Below, piece after piece: positions 36,243 through 46,016 of a DNA stretch of 64,000 nt. The stretch comes from Yersinia massiliensis. GTDB lineage: Bacteria; Pseudomonadota; Gammaproteobacteria; Enterobacterales; Enterobacteriaceae. The notes under the pieces are model-generated. The model did not search any database and was not told the DNA's origin. It saw only the letters and a list, made by a program, of their open reading frames with translations. A program made the translations under genes and the position numbers. Numbering within the stretch: the first letter of the stretch is position 1; each line of letters opens with the position of its first letter. The stretch lies in the NCBI RefSeq assembly GCF_003048255.1, contig NZ_CP028487.1, positions 1,798,001-1,862,000 of the forward strand, written 5' to 3'.

Positions 36243-38315
36243 TTATTCAGCATTGCTGGCTTTCGAGCGGGCAACACGCGCTTCGCCAACCAGATAATCG
36301 AACAGGAAAATGATGGCGAGCATCACCACAATCAGGATGGAACCATAGGCAATCGCAATACCGTATTCCCCATCTTCCACGCGGTTAAGAATGTAAGAGG
36401 TGGCGACACGAGTATCCGGCGTCACCAAGAAAACGATGGCGCTAACGGTGGTCATGGCGCGCACAAAGCTGTAGATCAGTGCAGACAAAATCGCTGGTCG
36501 CAGCAACGGCAGTAAAATATAGATAACGGTACGTAGTGAACCGGCCCGTAAGCTTAACGAGGCTTCATCCAGCGATTTATCCAATTGACCCAATCCGGCA
36601 ATCCCCGCACGTATCCCCACCGGAACGTTACGCATGACCATCGAAATAATCACGATAGCGGCTGTTCCCGTGAGGTAAACCGGCGCACTGTTAAAGGCCA
36701 GAATATAGGAGACGCCCGCGACAGTGCCAGGAACAGCGAAACACAGCATCGTGCTGAATTCGATGGTTTTTTTACCACGGAACTGTTGGCGTACCACGAT
36801 ATAGGCGATCAGCAAGCCAAAAGCGGCTGTGATAGGTGCGGCAATGCCCGCATACAGCAGCGTGTCGAGGAGTGAAGGCCATGCACCATCACTGAAACCT
36901 TGCCCGAAGAGCTGATTAAAGTTATTGAGCGTCAAAGTGTAATCAACGCCCCAATTGACGGTGAAACTGCCGTAGAAAATGCTGCCGTACAGCAACACAT
37001 TAAAGGCTATCCATACATACAACATGGCGGTGGTGCCCCATACCAATGACACTGGTAATGGCTGAACATCGCCACGAGAGGATTTGCCGGAGATAGTGAC
37101 GTAGGAGCGTTTCCCAATCCACATATATTGGATGCAGAAGATAAACAGCGAGAACATCAGCAGAATGACGCCCAATGTCGAGGCGGCAGGATAATCCAGT
37201 TGTGCGCCCGTAATATAGAAGTAGATTTGTGTGGCGAGCACATCAAAGTTCCCACCGAGCACCAGCGGGTTACTAAAATCAGCCAGCGATTGCACAATCA
37301 CAATCAAAAATGAGTTAGCCAGCGCGGGTTTCAACAGGGGCAGGAATACCTGCATAAAGGTCTGCCAACGACTGGCGCGCAGGGTATAGGATGCTTCTTC
37401 CAATGACGGATGAATGGTCTTAATTGCGCCATCGAGGATCATAAATGACATGGGGGTAAAGGCCAAAACTTGCGCCAGCCAAATACCGGTAAATCCGTAC
37501 AGCCAGTTGGTATTGGTTAGCCCAAACCAAGTGACCATCAACTCAGTCACATAGCCTGAACGGCCCATCATCAAGGTGACGCCTAAACCGACCACAAAAG
37601 GTGGCGTCACAATGGGTAAAATCGAGAAAATACGCCCTAGCAACGCTGAGCGTTTGGCGATGCGCGTTGTGTATATCGCCAGCACCATGCCGAAGAAAGT
37701 ACAGCCAATGCCGACGGCCACTGAGAGCAGGAACGAGTTCCAAATCACTTGCAGGATATGCGCCTGACCTAGAATAGCCATAAATTGCCATGGCGCAAAA
37801 GCCCCGCTTTCATCAGTAAAGATGGGGATGAAAATCGCGATGCTGGGGAACAGAATAAACACGGTAATCAGCGCGATAATGGTCACCAGTGACCCGAGGA
37901 CAAAACGATCCCCTCCGAGCCATTCTAGGCGCGCCAAGGCCAGCGTGATAATGGCACCCAAGGCGATAAACAGCCCAATCGTCGCAAAGCCAAGCCCACG
38001 CCCTAGCCAAGCAGAACTGACCACCACAAATGCGGCACAGAAGAGGGCATAACCGGCATCAAAAAAATGGCGGTGAGGGTGTTCACGGCCCGCTGGTGTA
38101 AGGGGGCGAAAGAGTAATACAAGTGGTAGGGCAAACCACAAGGTGCTGATGTTCAGGCTCGACCAACCATAGGCAGCCAATAGCTCAGAACGGCTGGCTT
38201 CAAGCAGGCCGTAATCCAAGCTAAAAGCCGGTAACAAGGCAAAAGCGGCCACGGCGAACGCCAACCAATAGAAGATGGCGTCCCGTGTCTGCGGGAGCCG
38301 AAGGGTGTGTGTCAT
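36243..38315 (-). CDS. afuB: ABC transporter fused permease, AfuB-like
   Basis: This 690-residue inner-membrane protein carries two BPD_transp_1 permease modules in one chain, preceded by four or so extra N-terminal helices. Each module has an EAA coupling motif: [18 protein letters not shown] in the first half and [15 protein letters not shown] in the second. Fusion of both permeases is usual for FbpB/AfuB proteins. GGGGAACACC precedes the ATG. It lies between the binding protein and ATPase genes of the same operon. Confidence 0.88.
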   Translation of the reverse strand: MTHTLRLPQTRDAIFYWLAFAVAAFALLPAFSLDYGLLEASRSELLAAYGWSSLNISTLWFALPLVLLFRPLTPAGREHPHRHFFDAGYALFCAAFVVVSSAWLGRGLGFATIGLFIALGAIITLALARLEWLGGDRFVLGSLVTIIALITVFILFPSIAIFIPIFTDESGAFAPWQFMAILGQAHILQVIWNSFLLSVAVGIGCTFFGMVLAIYTTRIAKRSALLGRIFSILPIVTPPFVVGLGVTLMMGRSGYVTELMVTWFGLTNTNWLYGFTGIWLAQVLAFTPMSFMILDGAIKTIHPSLEEASYTLRASRWQTFMQVFLPLLKPALANSFLIVIVQSLADFSNPLVLGGNFDVLATQIYFYITGAQLDYPAASTLGVILLMFSLFIFCIQYMWIGKRSYVTISGKSSRGDVQPLPVSLVWGTTAMLYVWIAFNVLLYGSIFYGSFTVNWGVDYTLTLNNFNQLFGQGFSDGAWPSLLDTLLYAGIAAPITAAFGLLIAYIVVRQQFRGKKTIEFSTMLCFAVPGTVAGVSYILAFNSAPVYLTGTAAIVIISMVMRNVPVGIRAGIAGLGQLDKSLDEASLSLRAGSLRTVIYILLPLLRPAILSALIYSFVRAMTTVSAIVFLVTPDTRVATSYILNRVEDGEYGIAIAYGSILIVVMLAIIFLFDYLVGEARVARSKASNAE

Positions 38316-38443
38316 GGTGTTCCCCAGAGATAACCTTCGTCATTGACGTTGCACGGTCTTGCTACAACGCCAATGAGGGAGTTATTGAAGTTATTGATAG
38401 ACGATATAAATAATCTGTGGGCTGCTATTTACCCATCTTCACG

Positions 38444-39475
38444 TCATTGACCCATCTTGACGTCGTTGACCCACTTGGTGATCAACTTCTTACGCATCTC
38501 GGTGGCACCGTAGGTGTCCATGTCGTAGTCAATCAGCTTCAGGTCTTCCAGCTTGAGTGAGTTCGGCGAAGTGGCGGCGGTGGTATTGGTTAAAATCTGG
38601 TAGGACTGGCCTTTCTGCCAGGCTAATTCTTGTGCATCTTTTGACAGCACCCAGTCAACGAACAACTTGGCGTTATCCAGATTACGTGCGCCTTTGAGAA
38701 TACTGACACCACCGATTTCATAACCGGAACCTTCGCAAGGCGAGATTAACTTCAGTGGCGCGCCTTTCTCTTTTTCCAGCGAGTAATCGTGCAAGAAGCC
38801 GATGCCAATCGTGGTTTCGCCGCGGGCAGCATTACGGGCTGGGGCTATACCTGACTTGGTGTATTGCGACACGTTAGCGTTCAGTTGTTTCAGGTAATCA
38901 AACGCAGCATCCTCGCCCCACAATTGGGAGAAAGTCGCTAACGCCGTGTATGCCGTGCCGGAGCTTTGTGGATCGGCAATCTGGATTTCACCTTTGTAGA
39001 CTGGATTCGTCAGATCTTTCCAACATTTTGGTTCTGGCAATCCTTTTTCTTTCAGGCGGTCGGTATTCACGCCTATGCCCAGAATGCCAATGTAGACCGC
39101 TGATGAATAGTTGCCTTTACGTTTTGCAGGGTCACGGAATTGCGGCATGATCTGGGACAGATTAGGAGACTGGTAAGCGTAGAGCAGATCCATTTCACCG
39201 GCCTGCGATTGTGGGTCTAGCGTGCCGCCATACCAGACATCCGCTTGCGGGTTCTTTTTCTCAGCATCGACTTTGGCTAGCGTGCTACCAGAACCATTAC
39301 GAATAAAGCTGGTTTTGACATCATATTTTTCGCCAAAGGCTTTGGCTTCTTCTTCACACATGGCGTTGGTGGCACTGCAATAAATCACCAGACGACCTTC
39401 GGCCTTGGCAACGGTCGTGAAGGCGCTCAGTGCGAGGCCCGCAGCAATCAGTACAGACAGAGGTGCAAGTTTCAT
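38444..39475 (-). CDS. afuA: ABC transporter periplasmic binding protein, AfuA-like
   Basis: I start at the ATG at 39475, preceded by AAGGA, giving 343 residues with a clean signal peptide (MKLAPLSVLIAAGLALSAF, then TTVAKA). The mature start EGRLVIYCSATNAMCEEEAK is that of the FbpA/AfuA family. SGTAYTALATFSQLWGEDAA and GYEIGGVSILKGARN are further landmarks. The AfuA subgroup binds hexose phosphates, while FbpA binds ferric iron through paired tyrosines. Sequence alone does not settle it, but the Uhp-like neighbours favour sugar phosphate. The 3' end lies in a 19-bp tandem repeat that appends a second copy of the last codons out of frame. Confidence 0.82.
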   Translation of the reverse strand: MKLAPLSVLIAAGLALSAFTTVAKAEGRLVIYCSATNAMCEEEAKAFGEKYDVKTSFIRNGSGSTLAKVDAEKKNPQADVWYGGTLDPQSQAGEMDLLYAYQSPNLSQIMPQFRDPAKRKGNYSSAVYIGILGIGVNTDRLKEKGLPEPKCWKDLTNPVYKGEIQIADPQSSGTAYTALATFSQLWGEDAAFDYLKQLNANVSQYTKSGIAPARNAARGETTIGIGFLHDYSLEKEKGAPLKLISPCEGSGYEIGGVSILKGARNLDNAKLFVDWVLSKDAQELAWQKGQSYQILTNTTAATSPNSLKLEDLKLIDYDMDTYGATEMRKKLITKWVNDVKMGQ

Positions 39476-39527
39476 AACATTATCCTTTTTATTCTCTGAT
39501 GGCCCAACGTCGAGTGACATGCAGAGT

Positions 39528-39563
39528 TGTTGTTGTAGAAATAAATGTTGTTGTAGAGATAAA
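39528..39563 (-). repeat. 18-bp tandem repeat in the uhpC-afuA intergenic region
   Basis: Two adjacent copies, TGTTGTTGTAGAAATAAA and TGTTGTTGTAGAGATAAA on the plus strand, differ at one base. They lie 53-88 bp before the afuA start, where an afu promoter or leader would be. They could be a paired binding site (18-bp spacing is nearly two helical turns) or a leader feature. The role is unknown. Confidence 0.6.
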
Positions 39564-39592
39564 CGCGCTCAGAGGTCTTATTCGACGTACAT

Positions 39593-40957
39593 TTACACTT
39601 TATCCGTCGGGGGCACGCGTTTCCCCGCCGGTTCGAACCCTAATCGATTGGTGCCAGTCATCAACAACGGCATCAATAACAAACCCACCCCCGCCGAGGC
39701 CAGCGTTAACAAGGCAAAAAATCCTTGCCAGCCAGCGTGTTGCAGCACTTGCGCCAGTGGCCATCCGGCCAATGCTGCGCCGAGATAGGCAAATAAACCG
39801 AGAAAGCCAGTGACCGTGCCAGCGGCATCTTTATGGGTATACTCCGTCGCGGCCAAGCCAATCAGCATTTGCGGGCCAAAAACAAAAAAACCGATACTGA
39901 AAAACGTCACTGACAGCAAGGGATAGTGATGCACCGGTGCCAGCCACAAGGCGGTCATGGTCAGAAACAGCCCCAGTGCAAACAGCAAAATCATCGGCGC
40001 GCGTTGACCACGAAAGAGCAGGTCAGATCCCCAACCGGCAAACAGTGCACCGCATAATCCCCCTAACTCAAACAGCGACAAAGTGGCGTTAGCGCTGATC
40101 AAATTCACCCCGTGGCTCTCTGCCAGCCAAATATTGCCCCAGTCGTTAAGGGCGATGCGGATCAGGTAAACCAGCACGTAGGAAACGCCCAACATCCAGA
40201 TAGTCCGATTGCGCAAAATCGCATCGCGGAAAATACGCCCCATTGGCATCGGTGGGCTTTGCTGCTCTTGCCACTGATCTTGCGGATCGCGCCGCCATTG
40301 ACCGATGGTAGGCAAACCTTGCTGTTGCGGCTTATCGCACAGTTGCCAGCACAGCCAAAGCCCCAATCCGATACCAATTGCGCCAGGGACGAGCAGTGCC
40401 GCTTGCCAGCCATAGTACGAGGCGAGAAACGCCGAGAGCAGAGGCACAGCCGCGCCGCCAATGCTGATGGAGGTATTCCAACACCCCCACCACGTACCGC
40501 GTTCATTGCGTGAATACCAAGTACTCAGCAATTTGGCGCAAGGCGGCCAACCCCATCCCTGAAAAAAGCCATTTAAGGTCCAGACCACCAGCAGGGCGGG
40601 CAAGGTGTGGCACAGCGTAAACACCACATTGAGCACGCCGGTCATCATCAAGCCGATACCCATGATCCAACGGGCTTGGGTTCGGTCACTGACAATGCCG
40701 GAAACAAATTTCGAACCGCCATAGGCCAGATAAAACAATGTGCCGAGTAAGCCGATATCGCCTTTGTCCAAGCCCAATTCCACCTGCATCACTGGCATGG
40801 CGTAATTGACACTTTTACGCGTCAGGTAAAAAGCGGCGTAACCCACTACCATCGCAGCCATCAGGCGTGGTCGCCAGTAGCGGTAACGCGCATTGACTTC
40901 CTCTGGCGTCAAAGGCTCAGGGGATAACGTCTTAGACGTCGTCGACGATGCAGTCAT
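39593..40957 (-). CDS. uhpC: UhpC-like hexose-phosphate sensor (MFS)
   Basis: UhpC is a transporter-like membrane receptor that detects external glucose 6-phosphate and activates UhpB. The 454-residue, 12-helix protein matches E. coli UhpC through ARYRYWRPRLMAAM, YGGSKFVSGIVSDR, LNGFFQGWGWPPCAKLLSTW and GFFVFGPQMLIG. GGAGG precedes the ATG. PgtP/UhpT transporters are close relatives, so transport cannot be excluded, but the neighbouring uhpA-uhpB pair supports a sensor role. No uhpT follows. The next genes are the afuABC-like transporter. Confidence 0.87.
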   Translation of the reverse strand: MTASSTTSKTLSPEPLTPEEVNARYRYWRPRLMAAMVVGYAAFYLTRKSVNYAMPVMQVELGLDKGDIGLLGTLFYLAYGGSKFVSGIVSDRTQARWIMGIGLMMTGVLNVVFTLCHTLPALLVVWTLNGFFQGWGWPPCAKLLSTWYSRNERGTWWGCWNTSISIGGAAVPLLSAFLASYYGWQAALLVPGAIGIGLGLWLCWQLCDKPQQQGLPTIGQWRRDPQDQWQEQQSPPMPMGRIFRDAILRNRTIWMLGVSYVLVYLIRIALNDWGNIWLAESHGVNLISANATLSLFELGGLCGALFAGWGSDLLFRGQRAPMILLFALGLFLTMTALWLAPVHHYPLLSVTFFSIGFFVFGPQMLIGLAATEYTHKDAAGTVTGFLGLFAYLGAALAGWPLAQVLQHAGWQGFFALLTLASAGVGLLLMPLLMTGTNRLGFEPAGKRVPPTDKV

Positions 40958-41045
40958 GGATTCCTCCGGTAATGGGAATGAGTGTAGGGAAGGTGAAAAT
41001 GAAAAGGATGAGACAAGGTTTTAGATGACTAGGAATAATGCTTAT

Positions 41046-42623
41046 TTATGATGGTTTTTGATCGCGTTCTGTGGACAGGCTCACACTGTCATGGGCACGG
41101 ACATGGGTGGGTAAGTTCACGACCACCCGAGTGCCCACACGGCGTTGCAGTTGCCAGTCGCCGCCCAGCGCGCGCACACGTTCTTCTATGCCACGCAACC
41201 CCAGCCCACTACCTGACGATGGTGCCGCCATGCCCATACCATCATCGCGCACCTCTAAGGTGATGATATTATCCGTCAGACGCAGGCTAACGAGGATATT
41301 GCGGGCCTTAGCATGCTTGTTGATGTTATTGAGCAACTCTTGCACCAGTCGGTAAAGGGTAAACACCACTGCATCTTCACCGGGAGTGGGGGGCAGCGCA
41401 TAATCTAGCTCAAAATTGATCCCTTGCTCAGCAAATGCAAACTCCTCGGCCAGATGGTGCAGCGCATGGTCCAGCGGCATTTCATCCAGCACCGGTGGGC
41501 GCAGTTGGCGCAATAACTGGCGAGTGGTTTGGTGGATACGTTGCGATAAATGACTGATTTGATTTGCCGCAGATTGTGCGGCTGGCGTAGGGGTGCTGCG
41601 GTTGACGAGCATGGCTTGAATTTGGATCGCGGTAATGTTCTGCCCAATCTCATCATGGAGCTCGCGGGCAATCTCTTTACGCACATCTTCCTCGGTATGC
41701 ACGAGGCGCGCCATCAACTTGCGGCGGGTCTGCAACTCTTGTTCCAATTGATGACGATAGCGGTGTAAACGCTCGGCCAATTGTTGTTGGCGACTGATGG
41801 CGATCCCCAGTGTCAGCCCGAGCAATGCCTGAGTCGATAGAAACAATTCCAGTTCTGCTAAATCATGAAATGCGCCACTGGCTTGGCGTGTCACAGTGAT
41901 CATCAAACTGCCTAATACCGCAGCGAGCACCCCGCCTTGCCAGCCGAATTTATAAGCCATAAACACGTTAGGCAGAAAGACGAAAATCAACAGCAGGCGT
42001 TCCATATTGGGCGCAATCGCCACTTGTACACAGACTAAAATCGCGAAAATAAGCGAACACCAAATCAGTAGCGACGTGCGCAGCGGTGGGTCTGGCATCT
42101 GCTGGGAAAATAGATTCCGAATATGCTGCTGTTTTAGATATTCATAAATGAGATAAGTAAACGGCACTAACAAGATACCGCCGGTAAAGGTCGCGAGCAG
42201 CGTTTGGGTTACAGGCAGAGGCAACCACCAGCCCAGTGCGGCGCCTTGCAGCAGGCTATTACCCGCCACCGCGGTCAGCAACATGAGCAGCCGTTGCCAA
42301 TAAAGGGTGTAGTGATGCCAAAAACGCTGGGTGAGCCAAGCCGGGAGCAGACTGAGTAACGGTGACAATAGCACCAAGGTGGACGTTTGCAGTTGTTCAC
42401 TGTGTAGCCACCAAAGCCCAAGGCATTCAGTCAGTAAGAGCACCGGCCAATAGCGCCGTGGTAGCAGAATCATTAAAGCCAGCCGCAGCCCTTGCGGCAG
42501 CAGCAAAATGGCATGCAAGCCCTCATCACTCAGGTAAAAGCTGATGGTCCACAATGCCAGCCAACTGAGAGAAAAGAAGATGGCTAAAAACAGCGATAGC
42601 CCCACTGAGCGCAGTTGCCACAT
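41046..42623 (-). CDS. uhpB: UhpB-like sensor histidine kinase
   Basis: The 525-residue protein has an N-terminal half of about eight membrane helices (MASE1-like, opening LFLAIFFSLSWLALWTISFY). A short coiled region and a HisKA_3 domain with phospho-His near 316 in ARELHDEIGQNITAI follow. The ATPase domain has the N-box ELLNNINKHAKA and the G-box GLGLRGIEERVRALGG. This is the NarX/UhpB class that pairs with LuxR-type regulators. Its stop is separated from uhpC by 88 bp, and it starts 1 bp after uhpA. Confidence 0.9.
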   Translation of the reverse strand: MWQLRSVGLSLFLAIFFSLSWLALWTISFYLSDEGLHAILLLPQGLRLALMILLPRRYWPVLLLTECLGLWWLHSEQLQTSTLVLLSPLLSLLPAWLTQRFWHHYTLYWQRLLMLLTAVAGNSLLQGAALGWWLPLPVTQTLLATFTGGILLVPFTYLIYEYLKQQHIRNLFSQQMPDPPLRTSLLIWCSLIFAILVCVQVAIAPNMERLLLIFVFLPNVFMAYKFGWQGGVLAAVLGSLMITVTRQASGAFHDLAELELFLSTQALLGLTLGIAISRQQQLAERLHRYRHQLEQELQTRRKLMARLVHTEEDVRKEIARELHDEIGQNITAIQIQAMLVNRSTPTPAAQSAANQISHLSQRIHQTTRQLLRQLRPPVLDEMPLDHALHHLAEEFAFAEQGINFELDYALPPTPGEDAVVFTLYRLVQELLNNINKHAKARNILVSLRLTDNIITLEVRDDGMGMAAPSSGSGLGLRGIEERVRALGGDWQLQRRVGTRVVVNLPTHVRAHDSVSLSTERDQKPS

Positions 42624-42624
42624 G

Positions 42625-43254
42625 TCAGTTACCGGCTAGCAACTGGTGTTGCAGCGCGAAATGGACCAACTCGACCGTGGTTTCACATTGGAGTTTGCCC
42701 AAAATGTTTGCCCGATGAACATGCACTGTCTTATGGCTGAGGAACAGTTGGTCGGCAATGGCTTTGACACTGATGCCATTGACCAACAGCTGGAAAATTT
42801 CTTTTTCGCGGGGAGTCAGTACCGCCAATTGCTGTGGCTGTTGTGGCATATGCCGTAGCGCGCGCAGTGCATCGGCGCAGAGATAAAGTCCACCCCCATT
42901 GACGGTACGCAGCGCCTGTACTAGTTCGTCAGGGCCACAGCGCTTGGTTAAATACCCACTTGCACCCGCATCCATTGCGCTTTGCACAAAAGCGGTGGTG
43001 TCATAAATACTCAAAATAATGGCGCGGAAATGGGGCATTTTTTGGCGCAGACGCTTAAGCAAACTTAGCCCACTTTCGTCTGGCATCGAGATATCCATCA
43101 CCGCGACGTGCACGTCAATGTCCGGCAGATTAGCCCAGGCTTCAACCGCTGAACCGTATTCACCAATAATACGAATATCTTTTTCCAGTGACAGCAACTG
43201 AGCAAAACCAGAGCGGACAACGATATGGTCATCTATCAATGCAACATTAATCAT
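42625..43254 (-). CDS. uhpA: UhpA-like LuxR-family response regulator
   Basis: A 209-residue regulator. The receiver carries NVALIDDHIVVRSGF, the phosphoacceptor aspartate in VAVMDISMPDESG and the lysine in GYLTKRCGPDELV. The C-terminal LuxR HTH reads LTPREKEIFQLLVNGISVKA followed by IADQLFLSHKTVHVHRANIL. It is the first gene of uhpA-uhpB-uhpC and is presumably phosphorylated by UhpB to activate the downstream afu genes. A separate, canonical uhpABCT may exist elsewhere in the genome. Confidence 0.9.
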   Translation of the reverse strand: MINVALIDDHIVVRSGFAQLLSLEKDIRIIGEYGSAVEAWANLPDIDVHVAVMDISMPDESGLSLLKRLRQKMPHFRAIILSIYDTTAFVQSAMDAGASGYLTKRCGPDELVQALRTVNGGGLYLCADALRALRHMPQQPQQLAVLTPREKEIFQLLVNGISVKAIADQLFLSHKTVHVHRANILGKLQCETTVELVHFALQHQLLAGN

Positions 43255-43475
43255 GTTTCTTCATTATTGCGGAGCCGATAAAGGCATGATGCTGATCAAT
43301 CATTAGCTGAGCAATAATTGTTATCAGAAATGTTGGAGGCTTAACAGATGTGAGAAAAATCTGATTAGGATATCGTCAGTTATTGTTGAAAAAAGATGCT
43401 GTCGTTGAAAATGTTGCTCATGCTGAAAAATGATACGCCACCGGTAAAGGGGCGCATAACGGAGATTAACAGACT

Positions 43476-43607
43476 GCTGACGAACACTGATGACTCGATC
43501 TGGAACGGTGAGGGCAAGCAGAAGAGCAAAGCGTCCGCGCCATCAGGGATGATTTTACGGCGTCTTTACGATCTGCTTGTCCTCACCGCAACGGGCACAT
43601 TGTCAGC
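43476..43607. repeat. Long imperfect inverted repeat between uhpA and citB
   Basis: GGTGAGGGCAAGCAG (43507-43521) and CTGCTTGTCCTCACC (43573-43587) match at 14 of 15 positions. An outer pair GCTGAC (43476-43481) / GTCAGC (43602-43607) encloses them. The GC-rich loop also has CGTC/GACG-type dyads. The 362-bp gap holds no convincing gene. It may be a miniature palindromic element of the sort scattered in Yersinia intergenic DNA, and may stop transcription of citB. Confidence 0.6.
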
Positions 43608-43616
43608 TATCTCAGA

Positions 43617-44303
43617 TTAAGCTTGTTTGCGGCTACGATAAATCCGTTGGGGGCGGCCAACCTTGCCATAAATGATTTCTGCTTGCAGCGCTTGATTCGC
43701 GGCACAGAATTCCAAGTAACGCCGAGCCGTGGTACGGCTTAGCCCGAGCGCTTGAGCAACATTTTCAGCGGTATATTCAGCAGCACTATCACTGAATAAC
43801 GTTTGAATTTTATCCAGCGTCAGTTGATCGATCCCCAATGGCAGCGCCACTTTTTGCTCACCACGAGCATAAGTGTTGTACATCTCATCTATCTGGCGCT
43901 GATTAACCTTAGTACCATCCTGCAAGACCTGATGGCGATGGCTGTAGCGTGCTAATGATTGCTCCAGCCGTTCGTAGGCCACCGGCTTAATCAGATAATC
44001 AAACACCCCGTAACGAATTGCTTCAGAAACGGTTTCACTGTCGCTGGCTGCGGTGACAAAAATAATCCCCCCCGTGAAGCCCTGTAAGGTCATTTCACGT
44101 AACAGCTCTAATCCATTGCCATCAGGCAGATAGTTATCGAGCAGAATTAAATCAGGCTTAAAGCGAGCCACCATACTGCGGGCTTGCTGCAAATTACCGG
44201 CGAGCCAGACCTCATGGCAATAGCTGCTTTGTTTGATAAATTCTGCATGCATCTCTGCCAGTGGTGTTTCGTCTTCTACCACTAAAATATTAAGCCATTC
44301 CAT
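43617..44303 (-). CDS. citB: CitB/DpiA-type response regulator
   Basis: The 228-residue regulator pairs with CitA to activate citrate fermentation genes. The receiver has LNILVVEDETPLAEMH, the phosphoacceptor in LILLDNYLPDGNGLEL, and FDYLIKPVAYERL. The C-terminal domain holds an HTH (AENVAQALGLSRTTARRYLE) followed by KVGRPQRIYR, as in the CitB/DcuR family. It is downstream of citA in the same operon (21-bp gap), which diverges from citC. Confidence 0.93.
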   Translation of the reverse strand: MEWLNILVVEDETPLAEMHAEFIKQSSYCHEVWLAGNLQQARSMVARFKPDLILLDNYLPDGNGLELLREMTLQGFTGGIIFVTAASDSETVSEAIRYGVFDYLIKPVAYERLEQSLARYSHRHQVLQDGTKVNQRQIDEMYNTYARGEQKVALPLGIDQLTLDKIQTLFSDSAAEYTAENVAQALGLSRTTARRYLEFCAANQALQAEIIYGKVGRPQRIYRSRKQA

Positions 44304-44324
44304 GGGATCTCCCCGTCTTTGAGA

Positions 44325-46016
44325 TCAATGCGTCTTTGGAATAAAGACTGTAAATAAGGTGCCGCATGCCGGATTTTCTTCTATCGTGATGGTGCCGCCA
44401 CTTTGCTGAACATAGGTCGCGACGAGGTACAGGCCGATACCATGTTCATCTGAGTTTTTCGAGCTAACACCCCGTTCAAACAGGCTATCTTGCAATTGTG
44501 GGTCAATGCCACAGCCATGGTCAGCCACTTCTAAAATCAAATCATGACCTTCATCAGACAGGTAAATATCCACCTGCTTATCACTGTTCGGATTTTTCAA
44601 ACTGGCTTCAAAGGCGTTATCCAATAAATTCCCCATAATCGCGGCCAGTTCATTCTCACCCACGTTGGCTGGCAGAGTGCCTAATTGACAGCCGGCAACA
44701 AAGTTTAAACTCAGCCCTAACTCCTTAGCGCGATGGTATTTACCAAAGAGTAGCGCCGCAATTTGCCGGTTATCGAAGGCGGTACGTAACATATCAATTA
44801 AGGCTTGATGAGATGAAGATTCGGTTTTCACCATCTCCAATGCCCGATCAAACTCTTTCATTTGTAGCAGCCCGCTCATGGTTGACATCCAATTCAGATG
44901 CTCATGGCGCACGGTACGTAGATTCTCAACATACTGCTGAACTTGGCTGAGTTGAGCACTGAGCGTATGAATATCATCCTGACTACGGAAACTCACTACC
45001 CAACCTTGAAACACCCCCTCTTCTGACCAAATACCAGCGCGGTTGGCTATCGTATTCAAACCATTGAAGGTACAAAGCTCATCCTGACGGTTATCACCGG
45101 TGTGATCGAGAAAGAAGTGGTCAGGAGAGACAACCTCACTGACGGAACAACCAATCAATTGCTGTGGCGTGGCAGAGATCCCTAACATCTTACGCGCATT
45201 TTGATTGATTGCAGTGATCTTCCCCGCAGGATCAACCGCCAGCAGTCCTTCAAAGACAGCGCCGAATAAGGCTTCTTGTTGGCGTAAAACGCGGGCGATT
45301 TCTTTGGGTTCCATCCCCATCATCTGGCGACGAATATGATGGGCAAAAAGCCATGACAACAGCAGCAAGACAATGAGCACGAGAATAAATGAGTGGGTGA
45401 GGGGGAGCAGGTAAATCAGCCGCCAATGATCGATTTTACTGATCAAATAGCCGAGAGAAACCACCCCGATGATTTTCCCTTGCTCATCACGGATAGGGGT
45501 TTTCGCCCGCATGGCTTCCCCCATCGAACCTTTACCAAAAATAATGTAGCTTTCGCCCCTTTCTAGCGCACCGGGCTTGGTCCATTGCATTGGGTAGCCA
45601 ATCATCTTGGGATTAGGATGATAAAGGCGAATGGATTGGGTATCACCAATGACCAGATAATCCAGATCGGAAGTACTGCCCAGCCGGCCAACAATTTGCG
45701 CCAATTGCTCTTTATCGCGATGTTTAACGGCATTCACCACCGAGTCCATTGAGGCAATAATTTTGGCCTGATTCATCGCGGTCTTACTGACTTGATCCAA
45801 CAGATATTGCTCAAAGTTGTGACTGAGGAAACGATCTAATGCACCGATAAGCAAAATCGAGACGGTTAATAGCAAGAGAAAAATACGCAGCGGGAAAGCC
45901 ATATTTTTCAACCGGCTCCATATTGGGTCGCGCCAACTTAAATTATCTGCTGGGGAATGACTCGACACATTACTCACCTTAATTAACATAGTGACCATAG
46001 GGACTGGCGCTAACAT
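44325..46016 (-). CDS. citA: CitA/DpiB-type citrate sensor kinase
   Basis: A 563-residue membrane kinase. A first helix is followed by the periplasmic PAS-type citrate domain (about 75-205) with IRLYHPNPKMIGYPMQWTKP and KTPIRDEQGKIIGVVSLGYL. A second helix, a cytoplasmic PAS domain, the phospho-His region TVRHEHLNWMSTMSGLLQM and an ATPase domain with NLLDNAFEASL and GIGLYLVATYV come next. Closeness to E. coli DpiB is high. The N-terminus is uncertain: several in-frame ATGs and a GTG with AAGGTGAG upstream lie within the first 20 codons. Confidence 0.93.
   Translation of the reverse strand: MLAPVPMVTMLIKVSNVSSHSPADNLSWRDPIWSRLKNMAFPLRIFLLLLTVSILLIGALDRFLSHNFEQYLLDQVSKTAMNQAKIIASMDSVVNAVKHRDKEQLAQIVGRLGSTSDLDYLVIGDTQSIRLYHPNPKMIGYPMQWTKPGALERGESYIIFGKGSMGEAMRAKTPIRDEQGKIIGVVSLGYLISKIDHWRLIYLLPLTHSFILVLIVLLLLSWLFAHHIRRQMMGMEPKEIARVLRQQEALFGAVFEGLLAVDPAGKITAINQNARKMLGISATPQQLIGCSVSEVVSPDHFFLDHTGDNRQDELCTFNGLNTIANRAGIWSEEGVFQGWVVSFRSQDDIHTLSAQLSQVQQYVENLRTVRHEHLNWMSTMSGLLQMKEFDRALEMVKTESSSHQALIDMLRTAFDNRQIAALLFGKYHRAKELGLSLNFVAGCQLGTLPANVGENELAAIMGNLLDNAFEASLKNPNSDKQVDIYLSDEGHDLILEVADHGCGIDPQLQDSLFERGVSSKNSDEHGIGLYLVATYVQQSGGTITIEENPACGTLFTVFIPKTH

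Noticed and set aside
43396..43620. Open frame of 74 codons on the plus strand
   Set aside because: It runs through the inverted repeat between uhpA and citB, lacks a ribosome site, and encodes nothing recognisable.
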